Source: Paratractidigestivibacter sp963649365 (lineage in GTDB: Bacteria; Actinomycetota; Coriobacteriia; Coriobacteriales; Atopobiaceae). From it: a DNA stretch of 15,048 bases. Both the position numbers and the translations under genes were made by a program. Under the pieces are notes generated by a model, which searched no databases, was not told the origin of the DNA, and saw only the letters and a program-made list of their open reading frames with translations. Of this stretch, positions 5,028-11,579 are shown piece after piece (positions within the stretch are counted from its first letter, which is position 1; each line of letters starts with the position of its first letter). The stretch lies in contig CAVJHQ010000058.1 of assembly GCA_963649365.1 (NCBI GenBank), positions 1 to 15,048 of the forward strand, given 5' to 3'.

Positions 5028-5368
5028 TGCAGGACCTCTTCGCCAAGGCGGACGAGATTTACGACCTGCTCGCCGAGGAGCTAGACGCCTCCCGGCGGGC
5101 GGGTTGCCAGCTGGCCGAGAACGAGGCCCAGTACCGCCAGGCGCTGCGCGTCGCGATACTCCATGAGCGCCAGCGCGGCACCCCCGTCTCAATCACCGGC
5201 GACATTTGCCGGGGCGACCCGGAGATAGCCGACCTCAAGAGGGCCAGGGACTGCTCCGAGGCTCTCTACAAGGCCTCGCAGGAGGCCATCAACGTCCACA
5301 AGCTGCGCCTGCGGATGCTCAACGAGCAGATTAACCGCGTCTGGCACAGCGGCAACATCGGCAGTTAA
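5027..5368 (+). CDS. Small helical phage protein in recombination block
   Basis: A 113-residue, mostly helical, soluble protein. The ATG at 5027 shares one base with the ERF stop (TGATG), so translation is probably coupled. The middle has a recognisable pattern, TPVSITGDICRGDPEIADLK (52-71), followed by helices with EALYKASQEAINVHKLRLRM and INRVW. I recall similar uncharacterised proteins between annealing proteins and SSB in phages of Gram-positive bacteria, but no functional name. Its fixed position suggests it works with ERF or SSB, by context only. Confidence 0.8.
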   Translation: MQDLFAKADEIYDLLAEELDASRRAGCQLAENEAQYRQALRVAILHERQRGTPVSITGDICRGDPEIADLKRARDCSEALYKASQEAINVHKLRLRMLNEQINRVWHSGNIGS

Positions 5369-5388
5369 CTTGTATAAGGAGTTTAACT

Positions 5389-5904
5389 ATGATTAACACC
5401 GTCACCATCGCGGGCAACCTCACGCGCGACATTGAGCTGCGCGCCACCCCGAGCGGCTACCCCATCGGCACCCTCTCCGTGGCCGTGAACGACCGCCGCA
5501 AGCAGCCCAACGGCAGCTGGGAGGACTACCCCAACTACTTCGACTGCACCCTCCTCGGCGAACGCGCCCAGAAGCTGCAGCAGTACCTCACCAAGGGCAC
5601 CAAGGTCACCGTCACCGGCAAGCTCAGCCAGGAGCGTTGGCAGGACAAGGAGAGCGGCAAGGCCCGCTCCGCGGTCAAAATCGTCGTCGACGGCATCGAG
5701 TTCATGAGCCGCCGCGACGACGCGCCCCAGCAGGCCCCGCAGGCGTACGCCCCCCAGCAGGCGTACGCCCCGCAGCAGGCCCCGCAGGGCTATCAGCCCC
5801 AGGCCGCCCCGCAGCAGGCCTACGCGCCCCAGCAGGCGCCCCAGCAGGCCTATCAGCCCGCCCCGCAGGCCGCTCCCCAGCAGGCCGCGATGCCCGTCTA
5901 CGAC
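5389..5904 (+). CDS. ssb: Single-stranded DNA-binding protein (cut by assembly gap)
   Basis: The visible 172 residues begin with a standard SSB OB-fold: MINTVTIAGNLTRDIELR, then GTLSVAV, FDCTLLGERAQKL and LTKGTKVTVTGKL, through about residue 107. A flexible Gln/Ala/Pro linker follows (111-166). The last visible residues, MPVYD, are where bacterial and phage SSBs end in an acidic tip such as DEDIPF, so the gene probably stops only a few codons inside the gap. AAGGAG lies seven bases before the ATG. It protects single-stranded DNA and recruits partners via its acidic tail. The linker repeats make up an unusually regular low-complexity tract. Confidence 0.93.
5726..5893 (+). repeat. Low-complexity Gln-Ala-Pro coding repeats in the SSB linker
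   Basis: Repeated units built on CCCCAGCAGGC/GCGTAC encode APQQAY and APQQAPQ modules. The repeat is intragenic and in frame, so length changes in multiples of three would be tolerated. It stops just before the run of N; repeats of this type may have contributed to the assembly break, although the gap itself starts after the repeat. Confidence 0.75.
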
Positions 5905-6614
5905 NNNNNNNNNNNNNNNNNNNNNNNNNNNNNNNNNNNNNNNNNNNNNNNNNNNNNNNNNNNNNNNNNNNNNNNNNNNNNNNNNNNNNNNNNNNNNNNN
6001 NNNNNNNNNNNNNNNNNNNNNNNNNNNNNNNNNNNNNNNNNNNNNNNNNNNNNNNNNNNNNNNNNNNNNNNNNNNNNNNNNNNNNNNNNNNNNNNNNNNN
6101 NNNNNNNNNNNNNNNNNNNNNNNNNNNNNNNNNNNNNNNNNNNNNNNNNNNNNNNNNNNNNNNNNNNNNNNNNNNNNNNNNNNNNNNNNNNNNNNNNNNN
6201 NNNNNNNNNNNNNNNNNNNNNNNNNNNNNNNNNNNNNNNNNNNNNNNNNNNNNNNNNNNNNNNNNNNNNNNNNNNNNNNNNNNNNNNNNNNNNNNNNNNN
6301 NNNNNNNNNNNNNNNNNNNNNNNNNNNNNNNNNNNNNNNNNNNNNNNNNNNNNNNNNNNNNNNNNNNNNNNNNNNNNNNNNNNNNNNNNNNNNNNNNNNN
6401 NNNNNNNNNNNNNNNNNNNNNNNNNNNNNNNNNNNNNNNNNNNNNNNNNNNNNNNNNNNNNNNNNNNNNNNNNNNNNNNNNNNNNNNNNNNNNNNNNNNN
6501 NNNNNNNNNNNNNNNNNNNNNNNNNNNNNNNNNNNNNNNNNNNNNNNNNNNNNNNNNNNNNNNNNNNNNNNNNNNNNNNNNNNNNNNNNNNNNNNNNNNN
6601 NNNNNNNNNNNNNN
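5905..6614. other. Assembly gap, 710 unknown bases
   Basis: A run of N. From context it should contain the last codons of SSB and most of one further gene, probably a replication initiator or DnaD-like/winged-helix protein, since such a gene usually lies between SSB and the DnaC-like loader. The gap length may be an estimate. Confidence 0.95.
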
Positions 6615-6616
6615 CG

Positions 6617-6652
6617 AGGGGAGGCGTCGACTACAGTGCCTATGACGTCTAA
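6617..6652 (+). CDS. 3' end of a gene hidden in the gap (partial)
   Basis: Frame 6617 gives RGGVDYSAYDV and a TAA at 6650-6652, overlapping the next gene by 11 nt, and 8 of its 11 third positions are G or C. The competing frame at 6616 ends EGRRRLQCL with a TGA at 6643-6645 and a neat ATGA overlap, but its codon use is less typical. A replication initiator is expected here by gene order; the visible residues cannot confirm it. Confidence 0.45.
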   Translation, partial: RGGVDYSAYDV

Positions 6653-7385
6653 GCCCTGCCCCTACTGCGGCAAGGCGCGAAAGCCCCGGACGGCCGAGCT
6701 CATGGGCCGGGTCGTCGCCTGCGGCTACGAGCTGTGCGGCTGCGAGGGCGAGGCCAAGGCCCTCCTTGAGGCCGAGGAGGCAAGGCGCGAGGAGGAGGCC
6801 CGGCAGGAGCGCGAGCGGCTCATGAGGCGCTACGAGGGCGCCGGTATCCCGCCTCTGTTCCTGCAGAACCGAAAGAACTGCGAGGACGTCTACCCGGTGG
6901 TCCGCCGGGAGGCCAGGGCCGTCTTCGACGCCTTCAAGTCTGGGAGCGGCTCATACATCGTCGGCGGCGTGGGGACGCGCAAGTCCCTCGTCGCCGCCAC
7001 CGCCTGCCGGTACGCGGTCGACGCGGGCATGTCGGCCAGGTTCACGTCGGCGTCCAAGGTCCTCGACGCCGTGCGCGGCACCTACGGGACCTCGAAGGAC
7101 TCGAAGGCCACGATGGACCTCTACGCCACCACGCGCTTCCTGGTCCTGGACGACCTTGGCAAGGAGTCGCCGACCGACTGGACGCTCATGAAGCTCTTCG
7201 AGTTCATCAACGAGCGGTACGAGCAGATGCGGCCCATCGTCGTCACCACGCAGTACAAGCGGTCGGAGCTAATCGAGCGCCTGGGGAAGAACGGCGACCG
7301 CGAGACCGCCGTCGCCATCGCCTCCCGCCTGGCCGAGACCTGCGAGACGCGCGACTTCTCCGGGCCGGACAGGAGGCTGGCGTGA
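6642..7385 (+). CDS. dnaC: DnaC/IstB-like AAA+ helicase loader with N-terminal zinc finger
   Basis: A 247-residue AAA+ ATPase that would load the replicative helicase on phage origin DNA. The N-terminal cysteines C6, C9, C27, C32 and C34 suit a zinc site, followed by a charged coiled region (38-65). The ATPase core has a P-loop at 108-115 (GGVGTRKS), Walker B FLVLDDLGKE (166-175), sensor-1-type VVTTQY (200-205) and a likely arginine finger in IASRLAE (226-232). The P-loop has Arg113 where the family has Gly before the catalytic Lys, an unusual change. The start is uncertain: ATG 6642 was chosen, but GTG 6636 is closer to the GGGGAGG at 6618-6624. Its end overlaps the HNH gene by 4 nt. Confidence 0.88.
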   Translation: MTSKPCPYCGKARKPRTAELMGRVVACGYELCGCEGEAKALLEAEEARREEEARQERERLMRRYEGAGIPPLFLQNRKNCEDVYPVVRREARAVFDAFKSGSGSYIVGGVGTRKSLVAATACRYAVDAGMSARFTSASKVLDAVRGTYGTSKDSKATMDLYATTRFLVLDDLGKESPTDWTLMKLFEFINERYEQMRPIVVTTQYKRSELIERLGKNGDRETAVAIASRLAETCETRDFSGPDRRLA

Positions 7386-7765
7386 ACGAGTACGAGAAGC
7401 AGAACATGCGGGGGGTGTCGGTGAGCAACGCGCAGGGCCTCTGCGTCGTCTGCCTCCGCGCCCCCGCCACGGACAGGCACCACGTCGTCTTCCGCTCGGC
7501 GGGGGGCGGCGACGGCCCCATGCTCTCCCTCTGCCGGGAGTGCCACGAGCGAGCCCACCAGAGGCGGCTCCATTTCCGGTGGGTCGACGGCAAGTGGCAG
7601 TGGGGCCGCAACCCGGGCGACAACCCGGGCGGATACGACGTCTCTGTGGCCCGTGGGGGCCACTGGGAGTACCTGTTCACCCGCTCCGCGACCAAGTACG
7701 CGGACGCGCTCAAATCGCGCCTCTGGAGGCCTCTCAGGCACCCCAGAAAGAATCCGCCCTGTTGA
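7382..7765 (+). CDS. HNH-type endonuclease-like protein
   Basis: A 127-residue protein starting at GTG 7382, overlapping the DnaC stop (GTGA), with AGGAGG five bases upstream. The HNH zinc module spans about 21-60: C21-x2-C24, DRHHV (32-36), then LCRECHERAH (49-58), providing the four cysteines and catalytic histidines. The middle Asn that gives HNH its name is not evident; the segment reads DGPMLSLC, so the metal-binding or catalytic detail may differ. Similar proteins occur next to phage replication genes and are thought to cut branched or replicating DNA, like NinG-type recombination nucleases. The C-terminal Trp/Arg-rich part (65-127) is unrecognised. Confidence 0.78.
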   Translation: MNEYEKQNMRGVSVSNAQGLCVVCLRAPATDRHHVVFRSAGGGDGPMLSLCRECHERAHQRRLHFRWVDGKWQWGRNPGDNPGGYDVSVARGGHWEYLFTRSATKYADALKSRLWRPLRHPRKNPPC

Positions 7766-7781
7766 GCGGCTAGGCGCGACG

Positions 7782-7799
7782 GGGCGCCGAGAAGCGCCC
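7782..7799 (+). repeat. Hairpin between the HNH gene and dut
   Basis: GGGCGC (7782-7787) pairs with GCGCCC (7794-7799) around CGAGAA. No T-run follows, so it is not a classical terminator. The gene-free stretch 7766-7844 is the longest pause between early and middle genes, so the hairpin could mark an RNA processing or regulatory boundary. Confidence 0.4.
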
Positions 7800-7844
7800 T
7801 GAAACCAATAACGTGTATAAAACATCGAACTAAGGAGGAGCGCC

Positions 7845-8279
7845 TTGAAGAGAGCGAGAATCCCGTTCACCGGGACCGAGCCGCTAGTCGCCCACGACGG
7901 CGACGCCGGGAGCGACCTGCGCGCGAACCTCAGCGGGCTTGAGAGCATCCGCATCGAGCCCGGCGAGATTCTGAACGTCGACCTGAGATTCAGATGCGCC
8001 ATCCCAGAGGGCTGCGTCGGCCTGCTGCTGGCCCGCTCCGGGCTGGGTAGCCAGGGACTCACCCTGGCGAACTCCGTCGGCGTCATCGACTCGGGCTACC
8101 GAGGCCCGGTGAGGGCGCCGCTAATCAACCTCGGCCACCACACCGTGACAATCCACGAGGGCGACCGCGTCTGCCAGATGGTCGTGGTGGAGTACGTGGC
8201 GCCGGAGTGGGTACGTGATTACAGCCTCGGCGAGTCCGAGCGAGGGGAGAGCGGCTTCGGCAGCTCCGGATTGGAGTAG
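7845..8279 (+). CDS. dut: dUTP diphosphatase, trimeric family
   Basis: A 144-residue enzyme that hydrolyses dUTP to dUMP and pyrophosphate, keeping uracil out of phage DNA. All five family motifs are present: DAGSDLRA (20-27), ARSGLG (63-68), GVIDSGYRG (79-87) with the catalytic Asp82, GDRVCQM (106-112), and RGESGFGSSG (133-142). Size is normal for the trimeric type. The start is a TTG at 7845, four bases after AAGGAGGAG; no ATG nearby fits. In some Gram-positive phages dUTPases also act as regulators of repressors, but no extra domain is visible here. Confidence 0.95.
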   Translation: MKRARIPFTGTEPLVAHDGDAGSDLRANLSGLESIRIEPGEILNVDLRFRCAIPEGCVGLLLARSGLGSQGLTLANSVGVIDSGYRGPVRAPLINLGHHTVTIHEGDRVCQMVVVEYVAPEWVRDYSLGESERGESGFGSSGLE

Positions 8280-8281
8280 GC

Positions 8282-8791
8282 ATGGGACACAGCATCTGGA
8301 AAACCGAGCAGAAGCCTTCGGTCACGCTCGTCTGCGACAGCGAGCTGTTCACCCACGTCGACGACGAGCGGGACGCCCCGGGCGACGAGCCTCCCTGTGA
8401 CAAGGAGAAGCGCAAGCTGTGCGAGGAGTACGGCACCGACGCCGTCCTCTGCTCCGGCTGCGACTGCGGCGGCGACAGCTACGACGACAAGGGCTTCGAG
8501 ACCGAGGAGGTCAGTGCCTCCGGGGACTTCGAGAAAGCCGCCGAGGAGTTCAGCAGGGAGCTGTTCCGTGGCTTCGGCATCGCGATGGAGCGCATGTTGG
8601 GCACGCCGCCCGAGAAGGTCATCTTCAACGGCCCGGCGACAATCGCCTTCTGGCCCTCCGGCGACAAGGTGGTCGCCAAGTGCTCCGGCAACGACGAGTA
8701 CGACCGCGAGAAGGGCCTGATGATGTGCCTGCTCAAGAAGACCTACGGCTCCAAGGCGGTGGATATCCTTGAGGAGTGGTGCGAGCAATAA
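8282..8791 (+). CDS. Conserved phage protein with a C-terminal FWPSGDK motif
   Basis: A 169-residue acidic protein beginning two bases after the dut stop. Residues 110-158 (PEKVIFNGPATIAFWPSGDK, then YDREKGLMMCLLKKTYG) match a small beta-plus-helix module that I recall from many uncharacterised proteins of Gram-positive phages and plasmids, typically reading TxVFWxDGTKTxVKC...EKGLAMAIAKK. The N-terminal part (1-105) is specific to this protein, with a Cys-rich patch (C57, C60, C62) after an acidic stretch. The function of the module is unknown. The last 23 nt overlap the next small gene. Confidence 0.82.
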   Translation: MGHSIWKTEQKPSVTLVCDSELFTHVDDERDAPGDEPPCDKEKRKLCEEYGTDAVLCSGCDCGGDSYDDKGFETEEVSASGDFEKAAEEFSRELFRGFGIAMERMLGTPPEKVIFNGPATIAFWPSGDKVVAKCSGNDEYDREKGLMMCLLKKTYGSKAVDILEEWCEQ

Positions 8792-9002
8792 GGCCAGCGA
8801 CCTCGCGTACGCCGCGCTTGTGGTCCTGCTAGCCGCCGTCATCCTGGTCGTCGCCTGGTCGGTGGTGGCGCTGCCGCTCTACTTCCTGGCCGTGTTGGTC
8901 TTCAACGCGGCCTGCGCGGCGTACAGCCCGACGTGGCTGCTTGTCACCTGCTACGTGCTGGCCGTGCTGGTCTACTGGTACGCGGGCACGCGGAGATGCT
9001 GA
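8769..9002 (+). CDS. Small integral membrane protein
   Basis: A 77-residue protein, with two or three hydrophobic helices at about 12-31, 32-50 and 55-72, separated by short polar turns. The short N-terminus and the final AGTRRC are polar or basic. It would sit in the cytoplasmic membrane. The start, a TTG at 8769, overlaps the previous gene by 23 nt and has a weak binding site, so it is provisional; no better in-frame start precedes the first helix. A small membrane protein within an early/middle operon might act in superinfection exclusion or replication anchoring, which is inference. No holin context is visible (no endolysin nearby). Confidence 0.65.
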   Translation: MRSGASNKASDLAYAALVVLLAAVILVVAWSVVALPLYFLAVLVFNAACAAYSPTWLLVTCYVLAVLVYWYAGTRRC

Positions 9003-9013
9003 GGAAGGGCGAC

Positions 9014-9337
9014 ATGAGCCCCTCCCTGGCGTTGTTCCGGGAGGCGCACGACAGCGCCGAGAGGCTTGAGGCCGAGAAGGCGTCCTGGCGCCGCTCATGG
9101 GCGCTGGCAAGGTCAGTCGACATTAGCGAGTGCAGGCGCTGCGAGGACGCGATGGACAGGGCCTGGGGGCTTGTCGCCGACATTGAGCGCGGCGACGGCC
9201 CTCTCGTGGCCGACATGGTGACCGAGCACTGGCTGCTCGGCATGGAGTGGCGGGACGTGGCGACGCGCCACGGCCTGTCGCCCGACAAGTGCAAGAAACT
9301 GGCGTACGAGGCGGTGAAGAGGCTTGACGGAAGATGA
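9014..9337 (+). CDS. Sigma-70 region-4-like helix-turn-helix protein
   Basis: A 107-residue protein. The start at ATG 9014 follows GAGGAAGGG by about five bases; an upstream ATG (8996) overlaps the membrane gene but lacks such a site. Residues 1-60 are helical and charged. Residues about 68-104 (TEHWLLGMEWRDVATRHGLS followed by PDKCKKLAYEAVKRLD) have the spacing of sigma region 4 or ArpU/RinA-like phage activators: a helix, GxxWxxVA, a turn, then a recognition helix. It may therefore control phage transcription. Its gene precedes two other DNA-binding-type genes, forming a small regulatory cluster. Confidence 0.65.
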   Translation: MSPSLALFREAHDSAERLEAEKASWRRSWALARSVDISECRRCEDAMDRAWGLVADIERGDGPLVADMVTEHWLLGMEWRDVATRHGLSPDKCKKLAYEAVKRLDGR

Positions 9338-9620
9338 TTGCGGGGCCGGGTGGCCCCAGTTGTCGCCGGGGTACGTGTACCGGTTCGACAAAGAGGCGTT
9401 CCGTTACTGGGTGGGCGTCCGCGACGTCAAGATGGCCCGCCTGGCCGTGCTGACGGGGGTGCCCGAGACCACGCTCTACGGGTGGCTGCGGCACGGCAAC
9501 GGGAGCATGAAGGCCGACCACCTCATGCGTCTCTCAGACGCCCTTGAGGTGTTCCCGTCGGCCCTGATGACTAGGGAGGCGACGAGTGGACAGCCGAAAG
9601 ATACCGATTCTCGCGATTGA
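9324..9620 (+). CDS. XRE-like helix-turn-helix protein
   Basis: A 98-residue protein starting at TTG 9324 with AAGAGG just upstream and overlapping the preceding gene by 14 nt. Residues about 33-82 form a helix-turn-helix: RDVKMARLAVLTGVPETTLY (33-52), followed by GWLRHGNGSMKADHLMRLSD and the usual closing helix. It resembles single-domain XRE regulators of phages and is likely to bind DNA. The N-terminal 30 residues include YVYRFDKEAFRYW, a pattern unusual for plain repressors. Its last 35 nt overlap the next gene. The target is unknown. A later start (TTG 9360) is possible. Confidence 0.65.
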   Translation: MTEDDCGAGWPQLSPGYVYRFDKEAFRYWVGVRDVKMARLAVLTGVPETTLYGWLRHGNGSMKADHLMRLSDALEVFPSALMTREATSGQPKDTDSRD

Positions 9621-10017
9621 CAAGCGCGACGGCAGCGTCGTGAGGCGCTTCGCCTCCGTGAGGGAGGCCGCAGAGTGGGCCGAGGTGAGCCAGCACACCA
9701 TCCGCGAGTCCGCGAACAGCCTAGCCATGACACAGGGGCGCTACATCTATCGGCGCGAGCTGGACTGGCACGGCAGCGAGGTATTCAGGGCGAGGGCGAA
9801 CGGCAGGCCCGTGGTAGTCATGGGGCGAGGGCACCTTTGCTGGTTTCCGACGCTGACGGACGCTTCGGCGGCGCTTGAGGTCCCCATGAACACCGTGTCG
9901 CAGGCCATCAAGAACAAGGGCAAGGTCAATGGCGAGTGGCAGGTGGCCTACCTGACCTCGACCGAGGACTGGCCCAGGTTGAGAGAGAAGTTCGACGTGA
10001 GGAGAAAAAGGTGTTAA
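9586..10017 (+). CDS. Tandem NUMOD1-like DNA-binding protein
   Basis: A 143-residue protein starting at GTG 9586 after AGGGAGG. It contains two similar modules: residues 7-58 (ILAIDKRDGSVVRRFASVRE then AAEWAEVSQHTIRESA...YIYRREL) and residues 75-125 (PVVVMG...FPTLTDASAALEVPMNTVSQ...GEWQVAYL). Each has strands, a Phe-x-[ST]-[VL]-x-[ED]-A pattern, a helix-turn-helix and a closing strand, as in NUMOD1-type modules that give homing endonucleases their DNA contacts. No nuclease motif (HNH or GIY-YIG) is present, so this looks like a stand-alone binding protein. It may be a regulator or the relic of a homing endonuclease. Confidence 0.62.
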   Translation: MDSRKIPILAIDKRDGSVVRRFASVREAAEWAEVSQHTIRESANSLAMTQGRYIYRRELDWHGSEVFRARANGRPVVVMGRGHLCWFPTLTDASAALEVPMNTVSQAIKNKGKVNGEWQVAYLTSTEDWPRLREKFDVRRKRC

Positions 10018-10451
10018 TAGTGACGCTGACGAATGAGCCGGACCACTACTTGGGCGACGGCGAGGTGACCTGCTCCCGCGCCCTGGCGTCCATGTGCGCC
10101 GGGTGGGACGGTGACGACGTGATGAAGGAGAGCGCGGTGGCCTACTGGCTCTGCTCGGCCTTCAAGTACATCTGGCGCTGGAACCTGAAAGGCGACCCCG
10201 AGAGCAACATCCGCAAGGCCGTCGACTGCGCCCAGAGGGCGCTGGCCGCTTGGACCGGCAAGGACGCGCCTTGCGCCATCGGGGACGTGTTCGTGGTCGA
10301 CGGTAGGACCGCCGAGGAAATCGAGGCCGACGCCGACGAGTTCCCGCTGGCGGCCTTCACGACCATCGAGGAAGCCGCCGACTACCTGGACCGGCTGGCG
10401 GACAACGGCGGCGAGGGCATCGTCGTCCAGGTGCCGGTAGGCGAGCGATGA
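10011..10451 (+). CDS. DUF3310-like protein
   Basis: A 146-residue protein starting at GTG 10011, six bases after GAGGAG and overlapping the previous stop by 7 nt. EPDHY (9-13) and YWLCSAFKYIWRWNLKGDPE followed by NIRKAVDCAQRAL (45-78) match the DUF3310 signature (PxHY...E...KYxxRxxxKG...DLxKA). This family is common in phages, including T7 gp1.7-like nucleotide-metabolism proteins; the exact reaction is not visible here. The C-terminal part (90-146) is acidic, with AAFTTIEEAADYLDRLADNG, and is unrecognised. It ends with an ATGA overlap to the next gene. Confidence 0.75.
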   Translation: MLIVTLTNEPDHYLGDGEVTCSRALASMCAGWDGDDVMKESAVAYWLCSAFKYIWRWNLKGDPESNIRKAVDCAQRALAAWTGKDAPCAIGDVFVVDGRTAEEIEADADEFPLAAFTTIEEAADYLDRLADNGGEGIVVQVPVGER

Positions 10452-10798
10452 CCGGGTTGTCGAGCGTCGAGGTGGCTAAGCGTCTGCGTAAGGCCGCAGG
10501 AGTCCGAGCACATTACCTCCCCGGCGCTATGGCTGTGGACAACGCCAAGTCCATAGGCTTCGGCGTGATGGCAGCCATGGACTGCCGGGACAAGACCGTC
10601 GCCGAGGTTCTGGACGATTTGGCCGACCTCATTGACCGCCCGGAGTGCTGTATGGAGCTAACCGCCGCCACGGACAGCGACTGGGGCGAGATAAGGTGCT
10701 GGCGGTGCTCACACTGCGGCAACGAGTGCGACGAGGTCGACGGCTGCTACGAGAGGTGCCCGCGCTGCGGCGCGGTCGTGAGGGAGGAGAGACGATGA
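10448..10798 (+). CDS. Small protein with C-terminal zinc-ribbon
   Basis: A 116-residue protein, ATGA-coupled to the DUF3310-like gene. The N-terminal part (1-70) is helical with VAEVLDDLADLIDRPE, a pattern I recall from phage hypothetical proteins. The C-terminal part has C84, C87, C90, C94, C100, C104 and C107 (CWRCSHCG and CPRCG), enough for one or two zinc sites. It begins a run of seven consecutive Cys-containing small genes. The function is unknown; a zinc ribbon of this kind could bind nucleic acid or protein. Confidence 0.75.
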   Translation: MTGLSSVEVAKRLRKAAGVRAHYLPGAMAVDNAKSIGFGVMAAMDCRDKTVAEVLDDLADLIDRPECCMELTAATDSDWGEIRCWRCSHCGNECDEVDGCYERCPRCGAVVREERR

Positions 10799-11082
10799 GT
10801 GATTACAACCTGCCCGACGGCGTTCGAGAGGGCGACCCCGACGCGCCGTGGAACGAAGCCGCGAAGCGAGAGTGCGGGACCTGCACCAATTGGAGCGGGT
10901 GCGGGGCACTGGGCATCTGCTGCCTCGAGTTCGACGATGAGCTGTGCGGCCTGTGCGCCAGAACGCCCAAGGTCAGCGCGGTGGCGAAGATAAGGGCCGG
11001 TGCCTGGTGGGCGCAGGACTGGGTGCTTGAGCACCTTAAGGACGAGACCTGCGAGGCATGCCCGAGATGGAAGGAGGGGTAA
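10795..11082 (+). CDS. Cys-rich small protein, paralogue A
   Basis: A 95-residue protein with nine cysteines (C27, C30, C36, C42, C43, C51, C54, C86, C89). The motif C-x2-C-x2-W-x2-C-G-x2-G-[IV]-C (27-42) and a later AWWAxDW (70-76) ending EACPRWKE recur in the next gene, so the two are tandem duplicates. The start at ATG 10795 overlaps the previous stop (ATGA) after GAGGAG. The cysteine pattern suggests metal binding. I recognise no named family. Confidence 0.75.
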   Translation: MSDYNLPDGVREGDPDAPWNEAAKRECGTCTNWSGCGALGICCLEFDDELCGLCARTPKVSAVAKIRAGAWWAQDWVLEHLKDETCEACPRWKEG

Positions 11083-11085
11083 CCC

Positions 11086-11313
11086 ATGCGGGAACACGAA
11101 TGCGAAACGTGCGAGAGCTGGTTCGAGTGCGGCCCCGGCGGGGTCTGTGAGCTTGACTTCGAGAAAGACCTTGAGAACTACCTCGGCAAAGACTCGACGC
11201 CGAAGGGCGACGACGCGCCGGAGACAGCCGCGTGGTGGGCGCTGAACTGGTCCCTCGTCCACATGAACGGCGAGGCGCATGAGGCCTGCGACAGGTGGAG
11301 GGAGGCGCTGTGA
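11086..11313 (+). CDS. Cys-rich small protein, paralogue B
   Basis: A 75-residue protein, three bases after paralogue A and with its own AAGGAGGGG site. It shares the same C-x2-C-x2-W-x2-C-G-x2-G-V-C motif (C6, C9, W12, C15, C21), AWWALNW (49-55) and the ending EACDRWRE (66-73). It has lost the second Cys cluster (C51, C54 of A) and the preceding Cys of the last pair. It is therefore a diverged copy, possibly with one metal site instead of two. Role unknown. Confidence 0.75.
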   Translation: MREHECETCESWFECGPGGVCELDFEKDLENYLGKDSTPKGDDAPETAAWWALNWSLVHMNGEAHEACDRWREAL

Positions 11314-11579
11314 CGGCGCGCGAGGTCGTGTGGCACGCGCTCTACGTGCTGGTGCTGGTGCTTGGGAACACGTTCCTGTGCGGGCTGTTCCTGTGCGTCG
11401 CCTCGGTGGACCTCGACAAGTGGCTGTGCGGCCTGGCCGTCACGGCCCTTGAGGTCTTCTGGGCCTTCGCGCAGGCGGTAATGGAAGAGTGCGGCGAGGT
11501 CGACTGTGACGGCACGCCTAAGTTTTGCCGGGGCTGCGGGGCAAAGACCGAACGGAGGGTCTGCGATGCTGGTCAATAA
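11310..11579 (+). CDS. Two-helix membrane protein with cytoplasmic zinc-ribbon-like tail
   Basis: An 89-residue protein starting at GTG 11310 (GTGA overlap) after GGAGGGAGG. It has two hydrophobic helices (about 8-32, LYVLVLVLGNTFLCGLF, and 39-58), then a Cys-rich tail (C61, C66, C73, C76, C85; FCRGCG). A membrane anchor joined to a small zinc ribbon is unusual and may bring a partner to the membrane. No family is recognised. It overlaps the Lar-like gene by 14 nt. Confidence 0.68.
   Translation: MTAREVVWHALYVLVLVLGNTFLCGLFLCVASVDLDKWLCGLAVTALEVFWAFAQAVMEECGEVDCDGTPKFCRGCGAKTERRVCDAGQ

Noticed and set aside
3276..5192. 638-codon leftward open frame spanning the recombination genes
   Set aside because: It is rich in Gly/Val/Leu/Arg with no domain, and mirrors the DUF1351 and ERF genes, both of which have recognised signatures and good starts. 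Long antisense frames are expected in GC-rich coding DNA.
5726..5893. Possible CRISPR-like or iteron repeat in the SSB region
   Set aside because: The repeats are short, in frame and encode a Gln/Ala/Pro linker typical of SSB proteins, with no spacers.
7811..7825. TATAAA upstream of dut, and a similar TATAAG upstream of ssb, as -10 boxes
   Set aside because: No -35 match at 16-18 bp for either, and both lie within the A-rich approach to ribosome binding sites. A weak promoter before dut remains possible.
7121..8086. Leftward 321-codon frame across dnaC, HNH and dut
   Set aside because: It spans three recognised rightward genes and has no family features.
8219..8842. Leftward frame opposite the FWPSGDK-motif gene
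   Set aside because: Ala/Leu/Val-rich shadow; the rightward gene has a conserved module and a proper start.
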